From Azospirillum endophyticum (GTDB lineage: Bacteria > Pseudomonadota > Alphaproteobacteria > Azospirillales > Azospirillaceae): a DNA stretch of 64,000 nt. The position numbers and the translations under genes were made by a program. Below are positions 57,075 through 64,000 of this stretch, piece by piece (position 1 is the stretch's first letter; every line of letters starts with the position of its first letter). The notes under the pieces were generated by a model. It ran no database searches. It saw nothing but the letters and a program-made list of their open reading frames with translations, and was not told the DNA's origin. The stretch covers positions 1 to 64,000 of the forward strand of contig NZ_JAENHM010000028.1 of assembly GCF_016595245.1 (NCBI RefSeq), in the 5' to 3' direction.

Positions 57075-57150
57075 GCCATTGCGGAGGGGGGCGGCGCCTC
57101 CCTCCGCGACATGCCGCCGCGCACCTCCCGCGGTTGCAGGGAACAAGCCT

Positions 57151-57183
57151 CTTGAACGGCGGGGGCGCTTTCACATATCTCCG
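57151..57183 (+). promoter_or_regulatory. RpoH (sigma-32)-type promoter of htpG
   Basis: CTTGAA (57151-57156), 17 bases, CATATCTCCG (57174-57183). This fits the alphaproteobacterial heat-shock pattern CTTG-N17-CNTATNTNNG, and lies 46 bases before the htpG ATG. Heat-shock control of htpG is the expected biology. Confidence 0.8.
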
Positions 57184-57228
57184 CCGTCTTGACGCCATCA
57201 CCCGTGCAAAACCAACGAAGGTGCCCCC

Positions 57229-59109
57229 ATGACCGAGGAACGGCTCAGTTTTCAAGCCGAGGTCAGCCGCCTGCTCGACATCGTCGCCCACTCGCTCTAC
57301 AGCGAGAAGGAAGTGTTCCTGCGCGAACTGGTCTCCAACGCGTCGGATGCCTGCGACCGACTGCGCTATGCGGCCCTGACCCAGCCGGAACTCTCGGCCG
57401 AGGATCCGAACCTGAAGGTCCGCCTGCTGGTCGACAAGGACGCGCGGACCCTGACCGTCGCCGACAACGGCATCGGCATGAACCGCGAGGATCTGGTCGA
57501 GAATCTCGGCACCATCGCCCGCTCCGGCACCGCCGCCTTCATGAAGTCGCTGGAAGGGGCGGAGACGGGTGACGGCAAGAAGGACGTCAACCTGATCGGC
57601 CAGTTCGGCGTCGGCTTCTATTCCGCCTTCATGGCCGCCGACACGGTCACGGTCCTGACCCGCAAGGCCGGCGAAGCGACCGGCTGGCGCTGGGAATCCG
57701 ACGGCAAGGGCGAGTTCACGATATCCGAGGCCGACGGCCTGCCGCGCGGGACAAAGATCGTCCTGCACCTGCGCGCAGGCGACGACGAATATCTCGACGA
57801 GGACCGGCTCGGCGGCATCGTCCGCAAATATTCCGACCACATCGCCATCCCGATCCTGTTCGGCGAGGGCGAGGACGCCAAGGCGCTGAACAGCGCGTCG
57901 GCCCTGTGGACCCGGTCGAAGTCGGAGATCACCGCCGACCAGTACAAGGAATTCTACCACCATGTCGGCCACGCCTTCGACGATCCGTGGCTGACCCTGC
58001 ACTGGCGGGCCGAAGGGGCGCTGGAATACACCAACCTGCTCTATGTGCCCTCGACCAAGCCTTTCGACCTGTTCGACCCCAAGCGTGCCCACCGGGTGAA
58101 GCTGTACGTCAAGCGCGTCTTCATCACCGACTCGGCGGAGGGGCTGATCCCGCCCTACCTGCGCTTCCTGCGCGGCGTGGTCGACAGCGAGGATCTGCCG
58201 CTGAACATCAGCCGCGAGATGCTGCAGCACAACCCGATGCTGGCCAAGATCAAGGCCGGCATCACCCGGCGCGTCCTGTCGGAGCTGTCGAAGAAGGCCA
58301 AGGACAGCGAGAACGCCGCCGAATACGACAGCTTCTGGGAGAATTTCGGCGCGGTGCTGAAGGAAGGCCTCTATGAGGACTACGAGCATCGAGACGAGCT
58401 GCTGAAGCTGCTGCGCTTCCGCACCACCGCCGGCGAGGATCTCGTCTCGCTGGAGCAGTATGTCGCCCGCATGAAGGAGGGCCAGGACGCCATCTACACC
58501 ATCAGCGGCGACGACCTCGACACCCTGCTGCGCAGCCCGCAGCTGGAAGGCTTCAAGGCCAAGGGCGTCGAGGTGCTGCTGCTGACCGACCCGGTGGACG
58601 AGTTCTGGATGCCGTCGGTCGGCGTCTATGAGGGCAAGCCCTTCAAGTCGGTGACCCGCGGCGGCGCCGACCTCGGCAAGATCAAGGGCGAGGAGACCGA
58701 GAAGCCGGAGGAGAAGGCGCCGGAGGGCGAGCTGACCGACCTGCTGGCCCTGCTGAAGCTGACCCTGTCCGACGCGGTGAAGGACGTCCGCAAGTCCGAA
58801 CGCCTGACCGACAGCGCCGTCTGTCTGGTGGCCGACGACAACGACATGGACATGCACCTGGAGCGCCTGCTGAAGCAGCACAAGCAGCTGAACGGCGAGG
58901 CGGGCAAGCGCATCCTGGAGATCAACCCGTCGCACGCCCTGATCAAGCGGCTGGCCGAACGGGCCAAGGGCAGCGGCGCCACCGACGCGCTGGAGGATGC
59001 GGCCTGGCTCCTGCTCGACCAGGCCCGCATCGTCGAGGGCGAGGCCCTGCCCGACCCCGCCGCCTTCGCCCGCCGTCTGGCGAGCGCGATGGAGAAGGGG
59101 CTGGCGTAA
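57229..59109 (+). CDS. htpG: Molecular chaperone HtpG (bacterial Hsp90)
   Basis: 626 residues. GHKL ATPase: FLRELVSNASDACDRLRY, VADNGIGMNREDLVENLGTIARSGTAAF, and GQFGVGFYSAFM in the N-terminal domain; middle domain with RVFITDSAEGLIPPYLRFLRGVVDSEDLPLNISREMLQ; C-terminal dimerisation domain ending LASAMEKGLA. Length is typical of HtpG. Driven by a sigma-32-like promoter. It converges on a histidine kinase gene 53 bases downstream, with a small REP hairpin between them. Confidence 0.97.
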   Translation: MTEERLSFQAEVSRLLDIVAHSLYSEKEVFLRELVSNASDACDRLRYAALTQPELSAEDPNLKVRLLVDKDARTLTVADNGIGMNREDLVENLGTIARSGTAAFMKSLEGAETGDGKKDVNLIGQFGVGFYSAFMAADTVTVLTRKAGEATGWRWESDGKGEFTISEADGLPRGTKIVLHLRAGDDEYLDEDRLGGIVRKYSDHIAIPILFGEGEDAKALNSASALWTRSKSEITADQYKEFYHHVGHAFDDPWLTLHWRAEGALEYTNLLYVPSTKPFDLFDPKRAHRVKLYVKRVFITDSAEGLIPPYLRFLRGVVDSEDLPLNISREMLQHNPMLAKIKAGITRRVLSELSKKAKDSENAAEYDSFWENFGAVLKEGLYEDYEHRDELLKLLRFRTTAGEDLVSLEQYVARMKEGQDAIYTISGDDLDTLLRSPQLEGFKAKGVEVLLLTDPVDEFWMPSVGVYEGKPFKSVTRGGADLGKIKGEETEKPEEKAPEGELTDLLALLKLTLSDAVKDVRKSERLTDSAVCLVADDNDMDMHLERLLKQHKQLNGEAGKRILEINPSHALIKRLAERAKGSGATDALEDAAWLLLDQARIVEGEALPDPAAFARRLASAMEKGLA

Positions 59110-59127
59110 GGGGTCGCTTCCAACGGA

Positions 59128-59158
59128 ACACCCTCTCCTCTCCCGAGGAGAGGGCTTT
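59128..59158. terminator. Hairpin between htpG and the kinase gene
   Basis: CCCTCTCC-TCTCCCGA-GGAGAGGG (about 59132-59155), a single short REP-type hairpin followed by CTTTCC. It probably ends the convergent transcripts. Confidence 0.55.
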
Positions 59159-59162
59159 CCGT

Positions 59163-60416
59163 TCATCCCCGCCCGACCCGCTCCGGCGGGAAGACCAGCG
59201 ACATGGTGGTGCCTTCGTCACGCCGGCTGGCGACGTCCAGGCGACCGCCATGCAGTTCGATCAGCCGCTTGGTCAGGGGAAGTCCCAGACCGGTGCCGAC
59301 CTGGGCGCGGGCCAGCGCGTTGTCCACCTGTCCCCAGGGCTCCAGCGCCTTGGCGAGCTCCTCCCCGGTCATGCCGATGCCGGTGTCCTGCACGGACAGC
59401 CACAAGGCACCGTCCGCCGCCACGCGGCCACGGAGCATCACGATCCCGTCGTTGGGCGTGAACTTCACCGCATTGGACAGCAGGTTCAGCAGCATCTGGC
59501 GCAGCTTGCGCTCGTCCGCCCGCAGCGGCGGCAGGTCCAGCGGCACCGCGGTGGCGATGCTGACGCCATGGCGCGAGGCCCGTTCGGTCAAAAGCCGCGC
59601 CGTGCCGATCGCCACCCGCACCACATCCACCGTGCCGTCCACCAGTTCCAGCCGGTCGGCGTCGGCCTTGGACAGGTCGAGCAGGTCGTTGATCAGTTCC
59701 ATCAGGTGCCGGCCGCCCTCGGCGATGTCGCGGGCGTATTCGCGATAGAGCGGGTTGGCATGCGGCCCAAGCACCTCCTGCTCCAGCAATTCGGCGAAGC
59801 CCATCATCGCGGTCAGCGGCGTGCGGATCTCGTGGCTCATGTTGGCAAGGAAGGCGGTCTTGGCGCGGATCGCCCGCTCGGCCTGCCGGCGCGCCTCCTC
59901 CAACTCGCGTGCACGCAGCTCCGTCTGTTCGGCCGAGCGCGCCATCAGCCCGGTCACGGTGCCGACGCCGAGGTAGCGGCCCTGCTCCACCACCAGGAAG
60001 CCGGTGACCAGCGCCGCCGGCTTCAGCTTGGCCAACTGCCGTCCGATCTCGGCCAGGGGGGTCGATCCGTCGATCAGCAAGGGACTCGGGTCCATCAGCC
60101 CGGAGACCGGCATCCCGGCCACCGATGCAGGGCGCATCCGACTTTCGGGCGCCGGCTGCACGGCTCCGTCCTCTCCGTCGCCGGCCGGCAGCCGACTGCG
60201 CTCCAGCAGCCCGGCGACGCGGCCGTCGCCATCGACCACCGGCAGGGCGGCAAGCTCCGGCTGACGGCGGAAGCGGGCGAGCGCCACCGCACAGTCCTCG
60301 ACCGGCGCCAGCGGCGGCACCGGGACGGCCAGCCCGGCTGCGGTGAAGGCGGGTTCATCCATATGCGGCTCCGCCATGATCGAAGGGGCGGAGGGCGGGA
60401 AATCGACTGGCTTCAT
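59163..60416 (-). CDS. Cytosolic sensor histidine kinase with CBS-type N-terminus
   Basis: 417 residues, no membrane helix. The N-terminal half contains two CBS-like units (VEDCAVALARFRRQPELAALPVVDGDGRVAGLLERSRL and PLLIDGSTPLAEIGRQL...GFLVVEQGRYLGVGTVTGLM). Then HisKA (FLANMSHEIRTPLTAMMGFAELLEQEV, phospho-His) and HATPase (LLNLLSNAVKFTPNDG, VQDTGIGMTGEEL, GTGLGLPLTKRLIELHGG). Its partner regulator is not adjacent. CBS domains often sense adenine nucleotides. The start at 60416 was chosen over 60509. Confidence 0.88.
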   Translation of the reverse strand: MKPVDFPPSAPSIMAEPHMDEPAFTAAGLAVPVPPLAPVEDCAVALARFRRQPELAALPVVDGDGRVAGLLERSRLPAGDGEDGAVQPAPESRMRPASVAGMPVSGLMDPSPLLIDGSTPLAEIGRQLAKLKPAALVTGFLVVEQGRYLGVGTVTGLMARSAEQTELRARELEEARRQAERAIRAKTAFLANMSHEIRTPLTAMMGFAELLEQEVLGPHANPLYREYARDIAEGGRHLMELINDLLDLSKADADRLELVDGTVDVVRVAIGTARLLTERASRHGVSIATAVPLDLPPLRADERKLRQMLLNLLSNAVKFTPNDGIVMLRGRVAADGALWLSVQDTGIGMTGEELAKALEPWGQVDNALARAQVGTGLGLPLTKRLIELHGGRLDVASRRDEGTTMSLVFPPERVGRG

Positions 60417-60824
60417 TGCGGCTCCCCCCTTCCCGTCCGGCATGGTCCATCCGGCAGTATCACGTCCGATTCGGCGCCGTCCCGGATTGCACGACGCTCC
60501 CTCCGGCAAAAACCTAGCAAGGGATTATGAGCAATTGGTTTCCACCCCGACAGTCGGACCGACCTCGACAATAGACTGAAAGTATTATGCCTTTGATCGG
60601 CGATGCTCTATCCACTCGGCCCTCCGGCGGGGACGTGGGCATTTGAGAATGCCTACGAAACACAGTATGATGGTCGGGTATTCGGGGTGCCGCGAACGGC
60701 TGGCCGGAACGGACTGCCTGATGGGCTTCCGTGCCGGTGTCGGTTGCCGGCGTTCCGGGCATCAGGGAGACCGGAGGGGCGAACCGCCGCCCGTCACACG
60801 AAGACAGGATTACAGGGGATGTCC
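60417..60824. promoter_or_regulatory. Divergent region between kinase gene and fur, with fur promoter
   Basis: These 408 bases contain no convincing gene. A good promoter for fur is TTGAGA (60643-60648), 17 bases, TATGAT (60666-60671), giving a leader of about 145 bases. No clear Fur box or MUR box is visible around it. Upstream of the kinase no strong promoter stands out. Confidence 0.6.
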
Positions 60825-61256
60825 ATGCCCTCGCGCCTCGAAGAGCTGTGCGTGAAGAAGGGATTGAAGATGACCGACCAGCGGCGCGTGATCTCGCGCG
60901 TGCTGTCGGAGGCGACGGATCATCCCGATGTGGAGGAAGTGCATCGCCGCGCATCCGCGATCGATCCGCGCATTTCCATCGCCACGGTCTACCGCACCAT
61001 GCGGCTGTTCGAGGAGGCGCACGTCATCGACCGGCTCGACTTCGGCGACGGCCGCGCACGGTATGAAGAAACTAGAACCGATCATCATCATCATCTAATC
61101 GACGTCGACTCGGGCGAAGTGATCGAGTTCACCAACGATGAGATGGAAAGGCTGAAGGAAAGCATAGCCCGCGAACTTGGCTATGACCTGATCGGCCATC
61201 GGTTGGAACTGTATGGCGTCCCGCGCAAACGCCGTGCCGATAAATCTGAGTCTTAA
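60825..61256 (+). CDS. fur: Fur family metal-responsive regulator
   Basis: 143 residues. Winged-HTH part: SRLEELCVKKGLKMTDQRRVISRVLSEATDHPDVEEVHRRASAIDPRISIATVYRTMRLFEEAHVIDRLDFGDGRARYE. Metal-binding part: the His cluster TDHHHHLIDVDSGEVIEF, in which the Cys pair (CxxC) of E. coli Fur is missing, as in many alphaproteobacterial Fur/Mur proteins. It may respond to iron or manganese. Start at 60825 (MPSRLEELC) fits AGGGG upstream; an ATG at 60819 is too close. Confidence 0.92.
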   Translation: MPSRLEELCVKKGLKMTDQRRVISRVLSEATDHPDVEEVHRRASAIDPRISIATVYRTMRLFEEAHVIDRLDFGDGRARYEETRTDHHHHLIDVDSGEVIEFTNDEMERLKESIARELGYDLIGHRLELYGVPRKRRADKSES

Positions 61257-61452
61257 CTATATGCGGACCTTTCCGGCAACGCGCACAAGGGGTGCCGGCT
61301 GAATCGGCACCCACCCGGAATCGCCACACGCGGGACGGGAGGGTCAGGCGGACATCGCTTGCGGGGTGCATCGGGTGCCGGTCTGGACCTTGCCGGCCGC
61401 TGGGCCAAGGTTAGGCGAGGAGCAAACCTCACTCACCGGAACCGGCCGCACC

Positions 61453-61845
61453 ATGGATGATCGCCCCGACCAACGCCCCGATGCCCGGCCCGAAAGCCCG
61501 CCAAGCATGGCCGGGCCGGCTCTTTCCAAGACCGAGGCCAAGACGGAAGCCGTCGCCAGGACCTCGAGCCCCGATCCGGTCCTCGAACGGCTGGACCGTC
61601 TGTCCGACCTGTTGTTGCGCCGCATCGACCGGCTGGAGGAGCGGGTCCGCAGCCTGGAGCAGGACAATGGCGAAATCATCAACCTGCTGATCGCCGTCAA
61701 GGCCGGGCTGGAGGAAGCGTCAGGCGACCTGATCGCCCAGCTGGAAGAGGCCGACGACACCACCGGGTCGGAGGATGGGTCCGACGACGAGGCGGAGGAC
61801 GGACCGTTCTTCGAGGCGCCCTGCGGCCCCACCATGCTGCATTGA
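61453..61845 (+). CDS. Hypothetical coiled-coil protein
   Basis: 130 residues. Disordered N-terminus rich in Asp/Pro/Glu, then a coiled coil (PVLERLDRLSDLLLRRIDRLEERVRSLEQDNGEIINLLIAVKAGLEEASGDLIAQLEEADD) and an acidic tail (TTGSEDGSDDEAEDGPFFEAPCG). Soluble, no motif of known function. It follows fur after about 200 bases. Could be a small scaffold or regulator. Confidence 0.65.
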   Translation: MDDRPDQRPDARPESPPSMAGPALSKTEAKTEAVARTSSPDPVLERLDRLSDLLLRRIDRLEERVRSLEQDNGEIINLLIAVKAGLEEASGDLIAQLEEADDTTGSEDGSDDEAEDGPFFEAPCGPTMLH

Positions 61846-61929
61846 GCGGGATGCGAGGCTGAACCGCCGCAGCCGGGTTGATATAAAAACCCTTGCCCGC
61901 CGCGCCACGGCAGCCGGATAAACGCGGTC

Positions 61930-62682
61930 ATGCAAACGACTTCCGCCTCGCCCTGCGTCACCGACCCCCGTATCGGGACCGCGCCGCCTGCCCCACTGCC
62001 GGCAGCCGCGCCCGACCTGCCGGTTTCCGGACACTCGCCCTCCGGGGATTCGCTTTCCGGGTCACCGATATCCGGCCCGGCCGGCGTCGCCTTCTTCGAC
62101 TTCGACGGGACGCTGATCCATGGCGACAGCCTGCCGATGTTCGTCGGCGAGGTGATCGGCAGGCGCCGCGCGGCCCTGGCGCTCGCCGATGCCATCCGAT
62201 CGGCCATGCACCGCCACGTCCGCGGCCGCGGGCCGGGCCGTGACTTTCCGGGATCGGTCAAGGCGATCTACCTGAAGCGCACCCTGTGCGGGCTGCCGGT
62301 GGCCGATGCGCTGGCCGCGGCGGAACGGATGGTCCCCCGTGTCCGCTGGCATCAGCCCATGCTGGACGTGCTGACGGAACACCGCCGCCAGGGCCGCCGC
62401 GTGGTCGTCGCCACCGGGGCGCTCGACCTCTACATGCCGGCGCTGCTGCGCGGGCTGGAGGTGGATGACCTGCTGGCCACGGGCATGGAGGTGGTGGACG
62501 GGACGCTGACCGGGCGGCTCGGCACCGCCAACTGCGTGCGCCGCGACAAGGCGGACCGGGTGACCGCCTGGATCGCCGGCAACGGCCCGGTCGCCGCCAC
62601 CTGGGGCTATGGCAACCATCCCAGCGACCTGCCGATGCTGGCGCTGATGCACAAGGGCGAAGTGGTCCGCATTCGACGATAG
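61930..62682 (+). CDS. HAD-superfamily phosphatase, subfamily IB
   Basis: 250 residues. HAD motif I FFDFDGTLIHGDS, motif II VVVATGALD, lysine motif RRDKADRV, and motif IV YGNHPSDLPML are all present, in the order expected for the PSPase-like IB group. The first 50 residues are a Pro/Ser/Ala-rich leader with no clear function, and a later start near the motif is possible. Substrate unknown (small phosphomonoester). Confidence 0.88.
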   Translation: MQTTSASPCVTDPRIGTAPPAPLPAAAPDLPVSGHSPSGDSLSGSPISGPAGVAFFDFDGTLIHGDSLPMFVGEVIGRRRAALALADAIRSAMHRHVRGRGPGRDFPGSVKAIYLKRTLCGLPVADALAAAERMVPRVRWHQPMLDVLTEHRRQGRRVVVATGALDLYMPALLRGLEVDDLLATGMEVVDGTLTGRLGTANCVRRDKADRVTAWIAGNGPVAATWGYGNHPSDLPMLALMHKGEVVRIRR

Positions 62683-62772
62683 TCGAACCACAGGCAGCTG
62701 CCGTTTACAACCCACCGCCCCGCCCGCATACTCGACCCGTCCATGACGAAAACATGATGGACGGAGGGGGAC

Positions 62773-63147
62773 GTGGTTTTCAGCATCGATGCCGACATCC
62801 GGATGCCGGGCTATGGCGGGCGCCGGGCCGTGGTCGCCGATGCCGACCGCGTCAACCGCGAGCTGCTCGCCGGCCATCTGTCCGGCCGCGGTTTCCAGGT
62901 CTCGCAGACCGCCGACGCGCTGGAAGCACTGAGCATCATCGGTGCGGAGGCGCCGGTCGTGGCCTTGCTGCCGCTGGACCATGAGGGCGACGATGGCGAC
63001 CGCGCCGCGGCGCTGGCGGCCATGCTCTATCCGCAGACCCGAATCCTGATGACCGGCCCCTGCATACCGAACCTGCCCTTCCCCGTCCTGCCCCGCCCGG
63101 TCGACCTGACGGCCCTCGACCGCTGGCTGGACGAGGCGACGGCTTAA
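62773..63147 (+). CDS. Degenerate response-regulator receiver domain protein
   Basis: 124 residues. Receiver-like fold: RRAVVADADRVNRELLAGHLSGRGFQVSQTADALEALSIIGAEAPVVALLPLD, ILMTG for the conserved Thr strand, and VLPRPVDLTALDRWL at the end, where the usual KP is RP. The phosphoacceptor Asp position reads LPLD rather than LLDxxMP. It therefore may not be phosphorylated. GTG start with GGAGGGG upstream. Convergent with the sigma factor gene; the stops overlap by four bases. Confidence 0.7.
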   Translation: MVFSIDADIRMPGYGGRRAVVADADRVNRELLAGHLSGRGFQVSQTADALEALSIIGAEAPVVALLPLDHEGDDGDRAAALAAMLYPQTRILMTGPCIPNLPFPVLPRPVDLTALDRWLDEATA

Positions 63148-64000
63148 AAAGTGAAACTGGGGACACGCTGCAACTTCTGCGGGTTGGCGATCTGATAGAT
63201 CCGCTGGATCCGGCCCCCGGCGTTGTCGAAGGCCACGATGTCGAAGGCCAGCACGCTGCGGACCGACCCGCCCAGTTCGGCCAGCAATCCCGGCGCGCCA
63301 TTCACCCGCACCGGGGTGAAGCCGAAGCTGACGCCGCGCTTGCGCTGGACGCCGATCAGGAAACGGGCGATGCGGTCGGCACCGAACAACGGATTGACCG
63401 CCGTCAGCACCATTCCGCCGCCGTCGCCCAGCCACTGGGCGTCGTCGGACAGCAGAGCGACGATGGCGGCATAATCGCGCCGCGCGCTGGCCTCGGCGAA
63501 GGCGGCGGCCAAGCGCCGCCCCGCATCGACGGAGTCCGCCGGATCGACCCAGGCGCCGGCGGGCTCCGCCAGACGGGCGCGGGCACGCCGCATGATCTGG
63601 CGGCAGGCCTCGACCGATTTGCCGAGCATCGCCGCGATCTCCGCATAATCCAGGTCCATCGCCTCGCGCAGGACAAAGACCGCCCGCTGGTCCGGCCCCA
63701 GCCGCTCCAGCAACAGGAGCATTGCCATCGGCACCGACTCGGGCTCCGCATCCGCCGCCGCCGGTGCGTCCCAGCCGGCGACGTCCGGCTCGGGCAACCA
63801 CAGCCCATAATAGCGTTCCCGCGCCACCCTGGCCGAGCGCAGCCGGTCGAGCGCCAGCCGCGTCACCAGGGTGGTGAGGAAAGCGGCGGCCGACCCGACG
63901 CTGCCGGGCACCACCGCGGACCAGCGCAGCCAGGCGTCCTGCAGGACATCCTCCGCCTCCGCCACCGAGCCGAGCAGCCGGTAGGCCAAGCCGCGCAACC
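63144..64000 (-). CDS. ECF41-family RNA polymerase sigma factor (5' end outside window)
   Basis: At least 284 residues; the gene runs past the right edge, so the N-terminus is missing. Sigma-70 region 2 (RGLAYRLLGSVAEAEDVLQDAWLRW) and region 4 (LERLGPDQRAVFVLREAMDLDYAEIAAMLGKSVEACRQIMRRARARL) are followed by a SnoaL-like C-terminal domain with WLGDGGGMVLTAVNPLFGADRIARFL and IANPQKLQRVP, both ECF41 signatures. ECF41 factors use this C-terminal domain for intramolecular control and often sit near carboxymuconolactone or oxidoreductase genes, here outside the window. Confidence 0.9.
   Translation of the reverse strand, partial: LRGLAYRLLGSVAEAEDVLQDAWLRWSAVVPGSVGSAAAFLTTLVTRLALDRLRSARVARERYYGLWLPEPDVAGWDAPAAADAEPESVPMAMLLLLERLGPDQRAVFVLREAMDLDYAEIAAMLGKSVEACRQIMRRARARLAEPAGAWVDPADSVDAGRRLAAAFAEASARRDYAAIVALLSDDAQWLGDGGGMVLTAVNPLFGADRIARFLIGVQRKRGVSFGFTPVRVNGAPGLLAELGGSVRSVLAFDIVAFDNAGGRIQRIYQIANPQKLQRVPSFTF

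Overview
The window is about 67% GC chromosomal DNA of an alphaproteobacterium, most probably Azospirillum or a close member of the Rhodospirillales. This rests on gene order and protein style: argD-argF-hslO, hemC-hemD-Mic60-hemY diverging from tsaD-gpsA, a psp operon with divergent pspF, a Fur lacking the CxxC zinc site, an ECF41 sigma factor, a split imuB/dnaE2 mutasome, and a GTTC-N7-GTTC LexA box. It is mainly housekeeping and metabolic sequence. I see no rRNA, tRNA, insertion sequence, prophage or CRISPR array.

Layout. 0.3-2.7 kb: nudC, hisN and a small unknown gene. 2.7-10.8 kb: a Yej-type peptide ABC importer with two tandem binding proteins (yejA1, yejA2, yejB, yejE, yejF). 11-13.5 kb: meaB, a phasin-like gene and rpmB. 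13.7-18.6 kb: recX, an ABC-2 permease, argD, argF and hslO. 18.7-19.3 kb: a parDE-type toxin-antitoxin pair behind a perfect palindrome. 19.4-23.6 kb: a lipoprotein, kup and two membrane/coiled-coil genes. 23.7-27 kb: dnaE2. 27-28.6 kb: a VOC protein, a WYL regulator and a DUF2141 protein. 28.7-36.1 kb: gpsA and tsaD diverging from hemC, hemD, a Mic60-like gene and hemY. 36.3-41.4 kb: a small polysaccharide locus (beta-helix protein, Wzy-like polymerase, GT2 glycosyltransferase) and a MAPEG protein. 41.7-45.9 kb: a 42-residue membrane peptide, a hydrolase and the psp system. 46-51.3 kb: malate synthase, a methyltransferase, accA and imuB. 51.4-57.1 kb: a lipoprotein, a HupE/UreJ-like protein, a TAXI binding protein, an acetyltransferase, an FzlA-like GST and a large secreted unknown. 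57.2-64 kb: htpG, a CBS-domain histidine kinase, fur, a coiled-coil protein, a HAD phosphatase, a degenerate receiver and a truncated ECF41 sigma factor.

The main cross-cutting feature is a REP-doublet (REPIN-like) repeat made of inverted CCCTCTCCC / GGGAGAGGG plus GGTGAGGGG modules. It sits between genes at several places. It also lies in frame inside dnaE2, and in frame at the 5' end of imuB between a LexA box and the catalytic part, so both SOS mutagenesis proteins in the window carry repeat-encoded peptide. Other notable control elements are a sigma-54 promoter for psp, an RpoH-type promoter for htpG, an operator-like palindrome at parDE, a terminator-like hairpin just ahead of argD, and a repeated CTCCTGACA/TGTCAGGAG motif whose last copy contains the ribosome binding site of the VOC gene.
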